Position numbers and translations under genes: made by a program | NCBI RefSeq assembly: GCF_002277895.1 | Contig: NZ_CP022998.1 | Span: forward strand, 3,391,501 to 3,455,500 | Source of the DNA: Rhizobium sp. 11515TR | Lineage (GTDB): Bacteria > Pseudomonadota > Alphaproteobacteria > Rhizobiales > Rhizobiaceae | DNA length: 64,000 bases | Direction: 5' to 3' | The notes under the pieces: generated by a model | Databases searched by the model: none | What the model was told of the DNA's origin: nothing | What the model saw: the letters and a program-made list of their open reading frames with translations, nothing else | Shown: positions 34,055 through 44,936 of the stretch, piece by piece | Numbering within the stretch: the stretch's first letter is position 1 | Layout of the letters: every line of letters starts with the position of its first letter

Positions 34055-36430
34055 TTACTGGCCGCTCGAGGCAACACCGCCAAGTGCCTGCCACTCCGAA
34101 ATCGCCTTGTTGAAGGCATCCGTTCCGACCGGCCCCTTTTCCATGGTCAGCAAGGCGCGACGGCCGTTACGATAGACCACCGGAATATCGATCCAGTTCC
34201 GGCTCTTCAAAAGATCGAGATTGGTCTTGCGCGCATCCGGGAAATCGTTGAGCGCCACCATATAGACATCGTCAGTGACCTTAGCCGGAACCGCGATCAG
34301 CGCATCGCCGCGATCCTGCTCGGTCGCCTTCAGCGCAACGCGCTGGACGTTGTCGATCGCCCCGCCTTCGAAATTCGGTGGCACCTGGAAGGCAAGCTCG
34401 ATGAGATGGCTGGCCGGTAACGAGGAATCCGAGTTTCGCGAAACCGTGATCGTCGCCGTCAGGCCACGATCCGGGACGGTGATGAGACCCTGCACCGAAG
34501 GCTCCGGCCGGCCGTCAGGCCCCTTACCTTCCTGCAGCGACCAGCTGACCGTGCCCTGGAAAGCCGTGGGCGACGTCTGACCGAGGCGCTCCTCATAGAG
34601 GAAAACCTTCTGCCCGTCGGTAACCGGAGCGGTCTGCTGCGTCACGGGCGGCGGCTGGTTGGCGGCCTGTTGCTGCTGATTGGCGGCGGGCGCCTGCTGG
34701 TCCGTCGAAGCGGCGGGCGTGTTCGGTGCGGTGGTCGCAGGAGCTTGGCTCTGATTCGCACCGGCATTGTTGGCGGCCGGCGGCGTTGCCGTAGCGGCGG
34801 GTGCAGCGGAGGCAACATTCTGTTCGGCTACGGACTTGCCTTCCGCGACGCCGGGCTGCCCGTTCGGAGCCGGCCCTTCGTCCTCTTCGGTGCCATTCGC
34901 CAAAAGACGCTGCGTGAACTTCGTATTGACCGTATTCGGGTCGCTGCCCAAAGCCGCAACATCCGTGTTGCCGGCGCCTGCCGGCTGCTGAGCGGCCGTG
35001 TTGGTCTGTTGCGGCGCAGCCGCCTGCTGGGCAGGAGCTGCAGCATTGCCATTGCTCGGTGCCTTGCTGCTTGCCGTATCCGACGTCGAGGGCGCCGTCG
35101 CGTTCTTCGGAGCGGAGCTGACGAGCTTCGTCACCATGTTGTTGAGCGCATCGCGGTTCAGCCAGGCTGCGTAACCGCCACCTCCGACGACCGCGAGGCC
35201 GACGAGCGTAACGATGATGCCGGTGACATTGATACGACGGCGCTTCGGCTCCATGCGGAAGCTGCGGCCCTGTAGCTTCGCCGCCATCGCCTGATCGAGA
35301 TCGGGCGGAACGGCAGAGCCGCCGCCACGTTCGTCGCCAGCACGCTTGTCGAAACCGGCAAGCTCCTTGAGTTCACGCCAGCCGTCGTTGTTGGCATCGG
35401 CTTCGGGCGCCGTCTTCTTGGACGGATGCACATCCGCAAAGAGATCGACATCGTCAAAGGCATTTTCAGGCATTTGCCGAGCTGGCTGCTCCGCGGGCTT
35501 GGAAGCTGCCGATGCGGGCTGCATTTCCTCGAAGACATCCGCGTCCCAGGCAAAGCCGGTGTTGGTGGCTGCCGCCTTCGCGTTGACAGGCCCCTCAACG
35601 GGCTGGCCGAAGGGTGCTTCCGCAAAAGCCGCGGCCGGCATGACCGGCTCGCTGTGGCGGGAGGCCGGCGGCTGGGACGCAGCATGGGAAGTCGGTGCAT
35701 CCACCTCCGCCCAGATCTGTTCAACCTGGCTTATGACATCGTCAGCCGGCGACGGCACGCGCGGCGCGGGGACAGGCTCGGCAGCGACTGCCGGTGCCTC
35801 TTCCGCATAATGCTGGGGCTCGTTGCCATCACCCTTGGGCTCTTCATGAGAAACCGGCTCAGGAGCCGGCTCCTCATGAACTTCGGCATGGTGTTCGACG
35901 CCGGCATGTTCAGCGGTCGGAGCATAGGGCTCCTCTTCGTGATGCGGTTCCCGCCATTCCTCTGCCGGCTGGTGCTCATGCGCATGATCCGGCTCGGCAG
36001 GTGCGGTCGGCTCCTCATAGGCGTGCTGCTCGTGCTCGGCTTGTGCGACGCTGGGTTCTTCAGGGGCATGCACCTCGGCAGGAGCCTGTGCAGGCTCTTC
36101 TGCATGCGGTTCCGCGTGTACTTCCTCGGCCGCATGATGCTCCTGAACGGGCTCGGCAGCGGCCTCTTCGTGCAGCACGGGCGCTTCAGCAACCGGCGGC
36201 TCCTCGCCGCCCGGCAGGGCCTCGGCATGTTCGGCCTCGACCTCTACGATCGCGGCCTCGAGCTTGTCGAGCTGGCGGCGCAGCATTTCCTCGGGCGGGC
36301 GCGGCTTCATGCTCTCGAGCTGCCGTTGCACGGCACCACGAGCTCGATCGTAAACCTTGACCCGCATCTCGGGAGTATTGTCCGTCAGGCCGTCAACGGC
36401 CCGTCGAATAACTGCTACAAAATCCGCCAT
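34055..36430 (-). CDS. Large low-complexity bitopic membrane protein, unknown function
   Basis: This 791-aa protein has four parts. A conserved N-terminal helical part (about 1-70: FVAVIRRAVDGLTDNTPEMR). A long Ala/Glu/Pro/His-rich region to about 230 (such as VHAEPHAEEPAQAPAEVHAP), followed by less extreme sequence. One transmembrane helix near residues 400-422 (GIIVTLVGLAVVGGGGYAAW) after a basic stop-transfer. Then a periplasmic part, first Ala/Gln/Pro/Asn-rich, ending in a globular domain of about 170 residues (FLYEERLGQTSPTAFQGTVS to the end). The layout resembles envelope-spanning scaffolds. It is 60 bases downstream of purA on the same strand. I do not recognise a named family. Confidence 0.85.
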   Translation of the reverse strand: MADFVAVIRRAVDGLTDNTPEMRVKVYDRARGAVQRQLESMKPRPPEEMLRRQLDKLEAAIVEVEAEHAEALPGGEEPPVAEAPVLHEEAAAEPVQEHHAAEEVHAEPHAEEPAQAPAEVHAPEEPSVAQAEHEQHAYEEPTAPAEPDHAHEHQPAEEWREPHHEEEPYAPTAEHAGVEHHAEVHEEPAPEPVSHEEPKGDGNEPQHYAEEAPAVAAEPVPAPRVPSPADDVISQVEQIWAEVDAPTSHAASQPPASRHSEPVMPAAAFAEAPFGQPVEGPVNAKAAATNTGFAWDADVFEEMQPASAASKPAEQPARQMPENAFDDVDLFADVHPSKKTAPEADANNDGWRELKELAGFDKRAGDERGGGSAVPPDLDQAMAAKLQGRSFRMEPKRRRINVTGIIVTLVGLAVVGGGGYAAWLNRDALNNMVTKLVSSAPKNATAPSTSDTASSKAPSNGNAAAPAQQAAAPQQTNTAAQQPAGAGNTDVAALGSDPNTVNTKFTQRLLANGTEEDEGPAPNGQPGVAEGKSVAEQNVASAAPAATATPPAANNAGANQSQAPATTAPNTPAASTDQQAPAANQQQQAANQPPPVTQQTAPVTDGQKVFLYEERLGQTSPTAFQGTVSWSLQEGKGPDGRPEPSVQGLITVPDRGLTATITVSRNSDSSLPASHLIELAFQVPPNFEGGAIDNVQRVALKATEQDRGDALIAVPAKVTDDVYMVALNDFPDARKTNLDLLKSRNWIDIPVVYRNGRRALLTMEKGPVGTDAFNKAISEWQALGGVASSGQ

Positions 36431-36491
36431 CAGTACTTTCTCATGATACCCGGTGTGCAGCCGGGCCGGGATTCGTCATAGATACGCAACT

Positions 36492-37787
36492 TTAGCCCTC
36501 AAAGGGGTCAGTCACAAGTATGGTGTCCTCGCGCTCCGGGCTGGTCGAAAGCAGCGCCACCGGCGCACCGATCAGCTCTTCCACCTGGCGGACATATTTG
36601 ATCGCCTGCGCCGGCAGATCGGCCCATTTACGGGCGCCGACGGTCGATTCCTTCCAGCCCTCGAGCGTGATGTAGACAGGCTCGACGCGGGCCTGCGCTG
36701 CCTGGCTTGCCGGCAGATAATCGATTTCCTTGCCGTCGAGCTTGTAGCCGACGCAGATCTTCAGCTCGTCCAGGCCGTCGAGCACGTCGAGCTTGGTAAG
36801 CGCGATACCGGTAATACCAGAAGTCTTCACGGTCTGGCGCACCAGTACGGCATCGAACCAGCCGCAACGGCGCGGACGGCCGGTATTGACGCCCACTTCG
36901 CGGCCGACGGTCGACAGGTGCTTGCCGATCTCGTCATGCAGCTCGCAGGGGAACGGTCCCTCGCCGACGCGGGTCGTATAGGCCTTGGTGATGCCGAGCA
37001 CATAGCCGAGCGCCGTCGGACCGAGGCCCGAACCGGCAGCCGCCTGGCCGGCAACCGTGTTGGAGGAGGTCACGAAGGGATAGGTGCCATGGTCGTTGTC
37101 CAGCAGTGCCCCTTGCGCACCCTCGAAGAGGATGCGGGCGCCGGCCTTGCGCTGCTCGTCGAGCAGACGCCAGACCTGGTCGATATAGGGAAGAATATGC
37201 TCCGCAACAGAGCTCAGCTCGTTATGCAGGGCATCGAAGGAGATTTCGTCGACGCCCATGCCGCGGCGCAGCGCATTGTGATGCGTCAGCAGCCGGTCGA
37301 TCTTGGCCGGCAGCGTTTCCGGCTCGGCAAGGTCGATGACGCGAATGGCGCGACGGCCGACCTTGTCCTCATAGGCCGGGCCGATACCGCGGCGCGTGGT
37401 GCCAATCTTCGTGCCGCTATTGGAAGCGGCATCTTCGCGCATGGCATCCAGATCACGATGTAGCGACAGGATCAAAGGTGCATTCTCGGCGATGCGCAGC
37501 ACGTCAGGCGTAACGGCGACGCCCTGGGCGCGCAGCTTTTCCACTTCGGCGACGAAGTGATGGGGATCGACCACGACGCCGTTGCCGATGACGCTGAGCT
37601 TGCCGCGCACGAGGCCGGAAGGCAAAAGCGCGAGCTTGTAGCTGACGCCATCGACGACAAGCGTATGACCGGCATTATGGCCGCCCTGAAAGCGTACAAT
37701 CACATCGGCGCGTTCCGAAAGCCAGTCGACAATCTTGCCCTTGCCTTCGTCACCCCATTGCGAGCCGATCACTACAACATTCGTCAT
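36492..37787 (-). CDS. purA: Adenylosuccinate synthetase PurA
   Basis: PurA joins IMP and aspartate with GTP to make adenylosuccinate in AMP synthesis. The 431-aa protein starts [20 protein letters not shown] with the catalytic Asp and P-loop-like GDEGKGK, and includes [10 protein letters not shown], the signature [16 protein letters not shown] and the nucleotide-binding TTSRV-like region, here [17 protein letters not shown]. Length is standard. It is probably the first gene of a unit with the low-complexity membrane protein downstream. Confidence 0.98.
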   Translation of the reverse strand: MTNVVVIGSQWGDEGKGKIVDWLSERADVIVRFQGGHNAGHTLVVDGVSYKLALLPSGLVRGKLSVIGNGVVVDPHHFVAEVEKLRAQGVAVTPDVLRIAENAPLILSLHRDLDAMREDAASNSGTKIGTTRRGIGPAYEDKVGRRAIRVIDLAEPETLPAKIDRLLTHHNALRRGMGVDEISFDALHNELSSVAEHILPYIDQVWRLLDEQRKAGARILFEGAQGALLDNDHGTYPFVTSSNTVAGQAAAGSGLGPTALGYVLGITKAYTTRVGEGPFPCELHDEIGKHLSTVGREVGVNTGRPRRCGWFDAVLVRQTVKTSGITGIALTKLDVLDGLDELKICVGYKLDGKEIDYLPASQAAQARVEPVYITLEGWKESTVGARKWADLPAQAIKYVRQVEELIGAPVALLSTSPEREDTILVTDPFEG

Positions 37788-37991
37788 TTATCCATTCCCG
37801 CTTCCTGCGCGCGGCGGCGCGCCTTGCTCAAACCCGCGCATCTATAAAGCTTTGTTTTTGGGAAAGCGACCCTGTTGTCTCAGGAGATTCGGCTTTTTGC
37901 ATGACGAATCAGCGCCTCCAACAGGAATTTTCCCGGCTATCGGCCAGACAGGGCCTCCAGATTACTCTTATCTGGCCGATGGCCTTGCCTG

Positions 37992-38798
37992 TCAAAGGCC
38001 CGGCTTATGAGCGACGACATGGAAATATTCGTGCCCTGACGACGCCACCGCGCCGATCGGCTTGCCATCGAGATCGAGGAGCAGCGCCGGCATGGCAAAA
38101 CCGACATCGGCCAGTTGCGACTGGACCTGCGCCGGCGTCGTCGCATAGACCATCACGCCGAAATCATGGGCGCCATGCAGCAGGATCGCATGTTCGCCAT
38201 CTCTCTCTTCGAGCGGCTTGAGCCGACGCTGGCGCAGCGTGCCGGAAATGCGGCCCTCGACATAGCGCAGGGTTCGCAAACCGAGCCTCACCGGATTGGA
38301 TGTCCATTCCAGCCGGCGATAGTCGACTCGATGATCGAAGCCACCCCAGCCGCGGTGGAAGGTCGAAAAAACGAAAGCACCGCCGGAAACAAGAACGCGC
38401 GCCACCTCGTTCAGGATGGCTAGCCTCCCTGCCGCATCGACGGAATCGATGCCATTATAGCTGAAGACGACCATATCGAAACTGGCATCATGGAATGCCG
38501 AAAGATCGCGTGCATCCCTATGCTCGAACCGAAGGTCTGGATGGTTCTTTCGGCAGAGCGCGACCATCTCCGGCGTATAATCGATGCCTATGTAGTCGCT
38601 TGCGAAATCCCGTAAGAGCTGCGCGGTGCGGCCCCCGCCGACACCGATATCGAGAATGCGCCCCCTGCCCGTCTGCGGGGCAGCGATAGCAAAGGCGGCA
38701 CGCTCGCCTTCGTTGAGATAGCCGCTGCTGCGGCGATAGTCACGCAAGGCCCAGGGATTACGCCAGGTCTGCCGGTTAATACTTTCCATGACATGCAT
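37992..38798 (-). CDS. Class I SAM-dependent methyltransferase
   Basis: This 268-aa cytoplasmic methyltransferase has an unknown substrate. Motif I is GRILDIGVGGGRTAQLL, followed by GIDYTPEMVALC and the post-motif FDMVVFSYNGIDSVD. A central insertion between the Rossmann core and the C-terminus (RGWGGFDHRVDYRRLEW) suggests a larger acceptor. I chose the ATG at 38798 because GGAG lies six bases upstream; ATGs at 38828 and 38789 are alternatives. It stands alone between purA (same strand, 200 bases downstream) and the acetyltransferase. Confidence 0.85.
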   Translation of the reverse strand: MHVMESINRQTWRNPWALRDYRRSSGYLNEGERAAFAIAAPQTGRGRILDIGVGGGRTAQLLRDFASDYIGIDYTPEMVALCRKNHPDLRFEHRDARDLSAFHDASFDMVVFSYNGIDSVDAAGRLAILNEVARVLVSGGAFVFSTFHRGWGGFDHRVDYRRLEWTSNPVRLGLRTLRYVEGRISGTLRQRRLKPLEERDGEHAILLHGAHDFGVMVYATTPAQVQSQLADVGFAMPALLLDLDGKPIGAVASSGHEYFHVVAHKPGL

Positions 38799-38979
38799 AG
38801 CCGACTCCAACAGAAAATGAACAATCATTGTTCAACTTCCCCTTGGCGCCCCCGCAGGACTTATATAGCGCCTGGGTCGAAGACGCAGCCCGTTAAGGTT
38901 GATTAAACCTCCGGCAGGACCGTTATTCGTTTGTTAACGTTAATGTTGCCGCCGCTCCCAGCAGGCGGACGAGCCAGAT

Positions 38980-39837
38980 CTAGCCGAGCTCGAGCGTGGT
39001 GACACCGAACACGCGATCGAGCGGGATTTCCGGTGCCTTGCCGCGATACATGCGCGCCGTCTCGAACACCGGAGACAGACCGCAATCCTCCGCAAGCCTG
39101 ATCGCCTGGGCATTATCGACCGGCACATCAAGATACACGGGCTGCCCATTGGTCTTGGCAAGCAGCTTGCTCATCAACGCAAGCGCAACCTCCGGCTTGT
39201 TGGCGAAAAGCGGACCGATCTTGTAACCCTCGAAACAGCGGCGGATCGTGCCGTAGCCGCGAACCCTGCTGCCACCACCGACGATGAAGGATGCACGCCT
39301 TTCGGGAGCACCGCACCAGGCCCGGATGAAGGAATGACGCAGGCCGGGGAAGATTTCCGCATCATAGTGCACCAGCGCTTCAAGCTTGCCGCCCACGACC
39401 GGCATCACCTGCCTTGCCTGCTGTTCGTCCACCTCAGGCACTTTGGGGATGCCGCCATACCTCAGCGTCCGATAGGCCGTCTCGAAACCGTGCCGCCGGT
39501 AGTTTTCCTGCTGCGCAACGACGCCATCCAGTCCGACAATGCGATTGCCGGCAAGCATCATGCCCTTGTTCCATAGCTGCTTGCCGTATCCGCGCCCACG
39601 AAACTCCGGATGCAGTATGTAAAGGCCAAGAAAAGCGAAAGCCTCACCGTAACGAACGACGGATATGCAACCGACGGGCACCTCGCCGATGGCGCCGATC
39701 AGAAAACCGGCCGGGTCCGCCTCCCAGAAGGCAAGCGCATCGTCAATACCGGGATTCCACCCTTCTTGCCGAGCCCATTCCAGAGCAAGCTCCAGCTCGC
39801 CAGCCCGCATTGTCCGCACGGCAAAAGTCGATTTCAT
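38980..39837 (-). CDS. Two-domain GNAT acetyltransferase
   Basis: This 285-aa acetyltransferase has an N-terminal GNAT domain with motif A LHPEFRGRGYGKQLWNKGM and a second, YitH/HolE-type acetyltransferase domain (Acetyltransf_18-like) in the C-terminal half (IGPLFANKPEVALALMSKLL, and YLDVPVDNAQAIRLAEDCGL). The substrate is not known. It is a single gene on the minus strand, divergent from ugd. Confidence 0.85.
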   Translation of the reverse strand: MKSTFAVRTMRAGELELALEWARQEGWNPGIDDALAFWEADPAGFLIGAIGEVPVGCISVVRYGEAFAFLGLYILHPEFRGRGYGKQLWNKGMMLAGNRIVGLDGVVAQQENYRRHGFETAYRTLRYGGIPKVPEVDEQQARQVMPVVGGKLEALVHYDAEIFPGLRHSFIRAWCGAPERRASFIVGGGSRVRGYGTIRRCFEGYKIGPLFANKPEVALALMSKLLAKTNGQPVYLDVPVDNAQAIRLAEDCGLSPVFETARMYRGKAPEIPLDRVFGVTTLELG

Positions 39838-40165
39838 GCAATAGTCCCGAACCGCCCACTACACCGCCGCCCCTGCGGAACGACTGCGCCCAAACTCATC
39901 ATGTGGCAACATGCTGCCAATCACAAGCGATGGGGATGATAAGCTTAAAGTGCAAAGGCTTCGTTTCACTTGAAAAACAAGGTGATCACGCGAATAGAAC
40001 AGCAGGAAATCAACCAAGCTTTTGTGACACTTCTGTCGCAATCCTCCTAAACCCAGCATCGCATATAGGCGTCACCTGCGATCCTGTGTATAAGCGCAGA
40101 TAATCGCCCATGCCGCCTTTGCGTTTTTATGCGAAGCCCGGCGCCAGCAAAAGGATTGAGATTTC
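39838..40165. promoter_or_regulatory. Divergent acetyltransferase / ugd intergenic region
   Basis: This 328-bp gene-free stretch contains an imperfect repeat TGTGACAC...GTCGCA around 40024-40041 and AT-rich parts, and must carry the ugd promoter. No hexamer pair was convincingly identified. Confidence 0.45.
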
Positions 40166-41488
40166 ATGCGCATCACGATGATCGGCTCGGGTTATGTGGG
40201 GCTTGTGTCAGGTGTTTGCTTTGCCGATTTCGGCCATGATGTCATTTGCGTCGACAAGGACACGAGCAAGATCGAAGCGCTACGGCGCGGCGAAATACCG
40301 ATCTTCGAGCCGGGCCTCGAGCAGCTCGTGGCAGACAATGTCCGCGCCGGTCGTCTCTCCTTCACGACGGAAGTGGAGGCGAGCGTTGCGGCAAGCGACG
40401 TCGTCTTCATCGCGGTCGGCACCCCTTCGCGACGCGGCGACGGCCATGCCGACCTCTCTTACGTCTATGCGGCTGCTCGCGAGATCGCCGAGCACGTCAA
40501 GGGCTTCACCGTCATCGTCACCAAATCGACCGTACCGGTCGGCACCGGCGACGAAGTGGAACGCATCGTGCGCGAAACCAATCCGCAAGCAGATGTCGCC
40601 ATCGTCTCCAATCCGGAATTCCTGCGCGAAGGTGCCGCAATCGAGGACTTCAAGCGTCCCGACCGCATCGTCATCGGCCTCAATGACGAGCGTGCCCGCG
40701 GCGTCATGACCGAAGTCTACCGGCCGCTCTATCTCAACCAGGCACCGCTGCTCTTCACCTCCCGCCGCACGTCCGAGCTGATCAAATACGCGGCCAACGC
40801 CTTCCTCGCCATGAAAATCACCTTCATCAACGAGATGGCCGATCTCTGCGAAAAGGTCGGCGCCAATGTGCAGGAAGTCTCGCGCGGCATCGGTCTCGAC
40901 GGCCGCATCGGCTCGAAGTTCCTGCACGCCGGCCCCGGCTATGGCGGCTCGTGCTTCCCGAAGGATACGCTGGCGCTTGCCAAGACGGCGCAGGATTACG
41001 ACAGCCCCGTGCGCCTGATCGAAACCACCGTGTCGATCAACGACAACCGCAAGCGCGCCATGGGCCGCAAGGTGATCGCGGCCATGGGCGGCGATATCAG
41101 AGGCAAGGCGATCGCGATCCTCGGCCTGACCTTCAAGCCGAACACCGACGATATGCGCGACAGCCCGGCGATCTCGATCATCCAGACGCTGCAGGATGCA
41201 GGCGCCACCGTGACGGGCTACGATCCCGAAGGCATGGACAACGCACGCCTGGTCATCGACAACATCGCCTATGCCGAGGATGCCTATAGCGCCGCGCGCG
41301 ACGCAGACGCGCTCGTCATCGTGACGGAATGGAACCAGTTCCGCGCGCTGGATTTCGCCCGACTTAAATCCGTTATGAAGGCGCCTGTCCTCGTCGACCT
41401 TAGAAACATCTACCGCCATGACGAGGTCACAAAGCATGGCTTTGCCTATACCAGCGTCGGCAGACCCTCCAGCGACGCAACATTGTAA
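40166..41488 (+). CDS. ugd: UDP-glucose 6-dehydrogenase
   Basis: This enzyme oxidises UDP-glucose twice with NAD to UDP-glucuronate for surface polysaccharides; in rhizobia it is often called rkpK. The 440-aa protein starts [20 protein letters not shown] (Rossmann GxGxxG) and has the [14 protein letters not shown] motif and the catalytic cysteine near residue 260 ([16 protein letters not shown]). Full length. It is followed by lpsL after 14 bases, giving the two-step route to UDP-galacturonate. Confidence 0.96.
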   Translation: MRITMIGSGYVGLVSGVCFADFGHDVICVDKDTSKIEALRRGEIPIFEPGLEQLVADNVRAGRLSFTTEVEASVAASDVVFIAVGTPSRRGDGHADLSYVYAAAREIAEHVKGFTVIVTKSTVPVGTGDEVERIVRETNPQADVAIVSNPEFLREGAAIEDFKRPDRIVIGLNDERARGVMTEVYRPLYLNQAPLLFTSRRTSELIKYAANAFLAMKITFINEMADLCEKVGANVQEVSRGIGLDGRIGSKFLHAGPGYGGSCFPKDTLALAKTAQDYDSPVRLIETTVSINDNRKRAMGRKVIAAMGGDIRGKAIAILGLTFKPNTDDMRDSPAISIIQTLQDAGATVTGYDPEGMDNARLVIDNIAYAEDAYSAARDADALVIVTEWNQFRALDFARLKSVMKAPVLVDLRNIYRHDEVTKHGFAYTSVGRPSSDATL

Positions 41489-41502
41489 GTAAGGGCGGAA
41501 CC

Positions 41503-42507
41503 ATGCGCTATCTCATCACCGGCACCGCCGGCTTCATCGGATTCCACCTCGCCAGGCGCCTGCTCGACGAGGGTCATTTTGTCGTCGGCTTCGACGGCAT
41601 GACCCCCTACTACGACGTCAAGCTCAAGGAGAAGCGCACCGCCATCCTCGCGCGTTCCAACGGTTTCAAGGCCGTGACGGGCATGCTGGAAGACAAGACG
41701 GCGCTGGATCGCGCCGCCGAACTTGCCGAGCCTGACGTGATCGTCCATCTCGCAGCCCAGGCCGGGGTCCGCTACAGCCTCGAAAATCCACGCTCCTACG
41801 TCGATTCCAACCTTGTCGGTTCATTCAACATCCTGGAATTGGCAAGGAGCCTGCAGCCGAAGCATCTGCTTTTGGCATCGACCTCTTCCATCTACGGCGC
41901 CAACGAAAAGATCCCCTTTGCCGAAAGCGACAAGGCCGACGAGCAGATGACGATCTATGCGGCGACCAAGAAGAGCATGGAGCTGATGGCGCACAGCTAC
42001 GCCCATCTCTTCAACGTGCCCACGACCGCTTTCCGCTTCTTTACTGTCTACGGCCCCTGGGGGCGCCCGGACATGGCGCTGTTCAAATTCGTCGACGCCA
42101 TCAAGAACGACAGGCCGATCGAGATCTACGGTGAAGGCAAGATGAGCCGCGATTTCACCTATATTGACGATCTCGTCGAAGGCATCGTGCGCCTCATCGG
42201 CGTCGTGCCGTCGGAGGAAAACCGGATCGTGTCGGAGACGATCATCGACACCCTGTCGAAGAATGCGCCCTTCCGGGTCGTCAACATCGGCGGCGGCCAG
42301 CCCGTCGGGCTGATGACATTCGTCGAAACGATCGAGACGATGCTCGGCAAGAAGGCGATCCGCAAGATGCTGCCGATGCAGCCCGGGGACGTCCACAACA
42401 CCTATGCCGTGCCGGACCTCTTGGTGGCGCTGACGGGCTTCAAGCCGCAGATCGAAGTCGATGAAGGCGTAAAGCGCTTCGTCGAGTGGTATCAGGAAAA
42501 TTACTGA
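41503..42507 (+). CDS. lpsL: UDP-glucuronate 4-epimerase LpsL-like
   Basis: This is a short-chain-dehydrogenase-type epimerase converting UDP-glucuronate to UDP-galacturonate. The 334-aa product has [20 protein letters not shown] (NAD-binding GxxGxxG), STSSIYG (catalytic Ser/Thr) and [15 protein letters not shown] (YxxxK, Tyr at about 152). Galacturonate is abundant in Rhizobium lipid A and core, and rkpK-lpsL pairs are known in Sinorhizobium. Context supports the UDP-GlcA epimerase assignment over a generic UDP-glucose epimerase. Confidence 0.92.
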   Translation: MRYLITGTAGFIGFHLARRLLDEGHFVVGFDGMTPYYDVKLKEKRTAILARSNGFKAVTGMLEDKTALDRAAELAEPDVIVHLAAQAGVRYSLENPRSYVDSNLVGSFNILELARSLQPKHLLLASTSSIYGANEKIPFAESDKADEQMTIYAATKKSMELMAHSYAHLFNVPTTAFRFFTVYGPWGRPDMALFKFVDAIKNDRPIEIYGEGKMSRDFTYIDDLVEGIVRLIGVVPSEENRIVSETIIDTLSKNAPFRVVNIGGGQPVGLMTFVETIETMLGKKAIRKMLPMQPGDVHNTYAVPDLLVALTGFKPQIEVDEGVKRFVEWYQENY

Positions 42508-42511
42508 TAAA

Positions 42512-43285
42512 ATGGCAGAGATCGCGGAAACGGAATATTGGATCGAGAGCTCCGGCGGGCGCCTCTATGCGAAATCATGGATGCCAGCCGTCCTGAGATC
42601 GCAGCAACCGATCATCCTGTTTCACGATTCCCTCGGATGCGTCACGCTCTGGCGGGATTTCCCGGAGCAGCTCGCGCATTCCCTCGGTCGCAGGGTCATC
42701 GCCTATGATCGGCTGGGCTTTGGCCGGTCCGATGCCCGCGACGATCTTCTGACACAGGATTTTATCGCATCGGAGGCCGAGCGTTTCGTACCGCTTCTTT
42801 GCGAACAATTGTCCGTTCGAGACTTCGTCGCCTGCGGGCACAGCGTCGGGGGCGGCATGGCGGTGGAGGCGGGGGCAAGATTTGGCGAAGGCTGCCACGC
42901 CGTGATCACCATCGCCGCCCAGGCTTTCGTGGAGGAAAAGACCCTTCAGGGCATCCGGATCGCGCAGCAGGAATTCAAATCGGCCGAAACCTTCGCCAGG
43001 CTTGCCAAATATCACGGCAGCAAGGCCGAGTGGGTGCTGCACGCCTGGATCGACACCTGGCTCGCTTCCGAACGCGCCGACTGGAGCCTCGATCCGGCGC
43101 TTAAAAAACTTCATTGTCCGGTGCTCGCCATTCATGGAGACCGCGACGAATATGGCTCCGAAGCCCATCCGCGTCGCATCGCGGCCGGGCGTGGTCCGGT
43201 CTATATCATGCCGGATACCGGGCATGTGCCACATCGAGAGCATCCTGCTCTGGTCTTAAAGGCGATCGAAGACTTTCTAGCGTGA
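42512..43285 (+). CDS. Alpha/beta hydrolase
   Basis: This 257-aa alpha/beta-fold hydrolase has the nucleophile elbow ACGHSVGGGMAV (catalytic Ser), an oxyanion region ILFHDSLGCVTLWRDF, an acid in LAIHGDRDEYG and the catalytic histidine in DTGHVPHREHP. The substrate is unknown; haloperoxidase- or esterase-like members share these motifs. It starts four bases after the lpsL stop, so it is likely the third gene of the ugd operon, but a role in polysaccharide synthesis is not evident. Confidence 0.87.
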   Translation: MAEIAETEYWIESSGGRLYAKSWMPAVLRSQQPIILFHDSLGCVTLWRDFPEQLAHSLGRRVIAYDRLGFGRSDARDDLLTQDFIASEAERFVPLLCEQLSVRDFVACGHSVGGGMAVEAGARFGEGCHAVITIAAQAFVEEKTLQGIRIAQQEFKSAETFARLAKYHGSKAEWVLHAWIDTWLASERADWSLDPALKKLHCPVLAIHGDRDEYGSEAHPRRIAAGRGPVYIMPDTGHVPHREHPALVLKAIEDFLA

Positions 43286-43359
43286 ATAGTCCTGTTCGCT
43301 GCAAGGCGACGAAGACCTTGGCAGCGTGGATAATTTCGGGAAAGGCTTGGACAACTAGC

Positions 43360-43899
43360 CTATTCAGCCTGACCCGCAGGATGATAGGCCCGGTCGAAAT
43401 AGATAAGCCCCTGTCCCTCGTCACGTTGACGAATAGCATCGACTTCGCAGAGCAGAATATCATGCGTGCCGCCATCGGCCTGACGGGCGATGCGACAATC
43501 GAACGAGACGAGAGCATCTTCCAGCACCGGAGCGCCGGTCGAGAGTTCCGACCATGCGGCCGCAGCAAAGCGCTCGGCAACCGGGGTCTTGCCGCCGAAA
43601 AGCCGCGACAGATCCTGATGCGCTTCCGATAGCACATTGACGCAGAGCACACCATTTTGCGTGACGGCGGGATGAACGGAGGCTCCGCGATTGAGGCAGA
43701 CGAGCAAGGTCGGGGGGCTGTCCGTGACGCTGCAGACGGCCGTCGCCGCAAAACCGGCAAGCCCGGCCGGGCCATTGGTGGTGACAATATTCACCGCCGC
43801 CGCCATCCGCGCCATGGCATTGCGAAACTCGGTGCGCGCGATGTCGGGATCGGCGACAGGCACCGCCTTCTCGATTGCCACGGACGTTTTCATGTTCAT
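43360..43899 (-). CDS. Flavin reductase (HpaC/RutF-like)
   Basis: This 179-aa protein is a short-chain FMN/FAD reductase that supplies reduced flavin to a monooxygenase. It carries the typical [59 protein letters not shown] and the end [11 protein letters not shown]. No partner monooxygenase gene is next to it; the nearest genes are a convergent hydrolase and a methyltransferase. A strong ribosome site is not obvious. The alternative start MKTSV two codons in is possible. Confidence 0.9.
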   Translation of the reverse strand: MNMKTSVAIEKAVPVADPDIARTEFRNAMARMAAAVNIVTTNGPAGLAGFAATAVCSVTDSPPTLLVCLNRGASVHPAVTQNGVLCVNVLSEAHQDLSRLFGGKTPVAERFAAAAWSELSTGAPVLEDALVSFDCRIARQADGGTHDILLCEVDAIRQRDEGQGLIYFDRAYHPAGQAE

Positions 43900-44080
43900 C
43901 GCACTCTTCCCTAAATCGCGCCGACAGCCTCACATTATCGATGGGAAGGATGCGCCTCAAGAAACGACATTTTGCGGAAGTAGCTCTTCGCGAGCAATTA
44001 ATTTTCTATAAAATCTATCAACAAAAAGAAAAATAGATCGACTCAGCCTTCTCGGCCGTCACGGCATGCTGAAGCCTGCC

Positions 44081-44809
44081 TCAGGTCCGGGTGGAGATCA
44101 GGAGAAACATCGGCCGCTCGCGCTCGATTACCCAATCGGGATGCACTGCGAGGTCGTCATCACTCGGCGACCACTCTTCGACATGGGCGATGGTGAAACC
44201 GGACTTGATCAAGAGGTTGAGCGTCGTGCCCATCGTGCGATGCTGCTTGATGACGCCCTCGGCCAGCCAGTTCGTCACCCGCGGTCCTTCGATCTGATAG
44301 GCGCCGAGCGGCCAGATCTTGCCACCATCGGCATCATCGAGCCATTCCGGCCGCCGCGGTGCCATATAGATCGGATGCTCGATCGAAAAGATCAGTCGCC
44401 CACCAGGTTTGAGTGCTTGATGGATGGTCGCTAAAAGGCCGGCGAAATCCTCGATATAGTGGAAGGCAAGCGAACTATAGACGAGATCGAAGCTCGCTTT
44501 CGGAAGCTGAAGCTTCTCGAGATCGGCGCGGTCATAGTGGATACGCGCATCAGCCGTCTCCGCGAGCGCACGTTCCAGCATTTTTTCCGAGACATCGAGC
44601 CCCAATACACTGGCCGCCCCCTGCTCGGCCGCCCAACGGCAGAACCAGCCGAAACCGCAGCCGAGATCGACGACATCGAGCCCCTTCAGGTCAGGCATCA
44701 AGGCACGGATGGCCGGCCATTCGGCCGCACCCGCCAGCCCGTCGACGGATCGCTGCAGGCGGCTATAGCCTTCGAAGAAGGCCGGATCGTCGTAAATATT
44801 CTGCGTCAT
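44081..44809 (-). CDS. Class I SAM-dependent methyltransferase
   Basis: This 242-aa methyltransferase has the motif I GLDVVDLGCGFGWFCRWAAE, GLDVSEKML, DLVYSSLAFHYIEDF and the LKPGGRLIFSIEHPIY stretch, which is typical of the UbiE/COQ5-like Methyltransf_11 type. The substrate is unknown. It lies 127 bases downstream of the VOC gene and may be the last gene of the RidA-VOC unit, though the gap makes that uncertain. Confidence 0.87.
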   Translation of the reverse strand: MTQNIYDDPAFFEGYSRLQRSVDGLAGAAEWPAIRALMPDLKGLDVVDLGCGFGWFCRWAAEQGAASVLGLDVSEKMLERALAETADARIHYDRADLEKLQLPKASFDLVYSSLAFHYIEDFAGLLATIHQALKPGGRLIFSIEHPIYMAPRRPEWLDDADGGKIWPLGAYQIEGPRVTNWLAEGVIKQHRTMGTTLNLLIKSGFTIAHVEEWSPSDDDLAVHPDWVIERERPMFLLISTRT

Positions 44810-44936
44810 GTTGGTCTTCCATGCTTCTGCTTGCCTTGGAACTGGTCGTATCAGAGGTATAGCTCTTATCCTCTTCGCTTAGACCATAAGCAAACCGACG
44901 AAAAGCCAATTGAAAAGGAGGGCCGTCCGGTGCCGG

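Noticed and set aside
36453..37463. 336-codon plus-strand frame
   Set aside because: Antisense to purA, which is certain.
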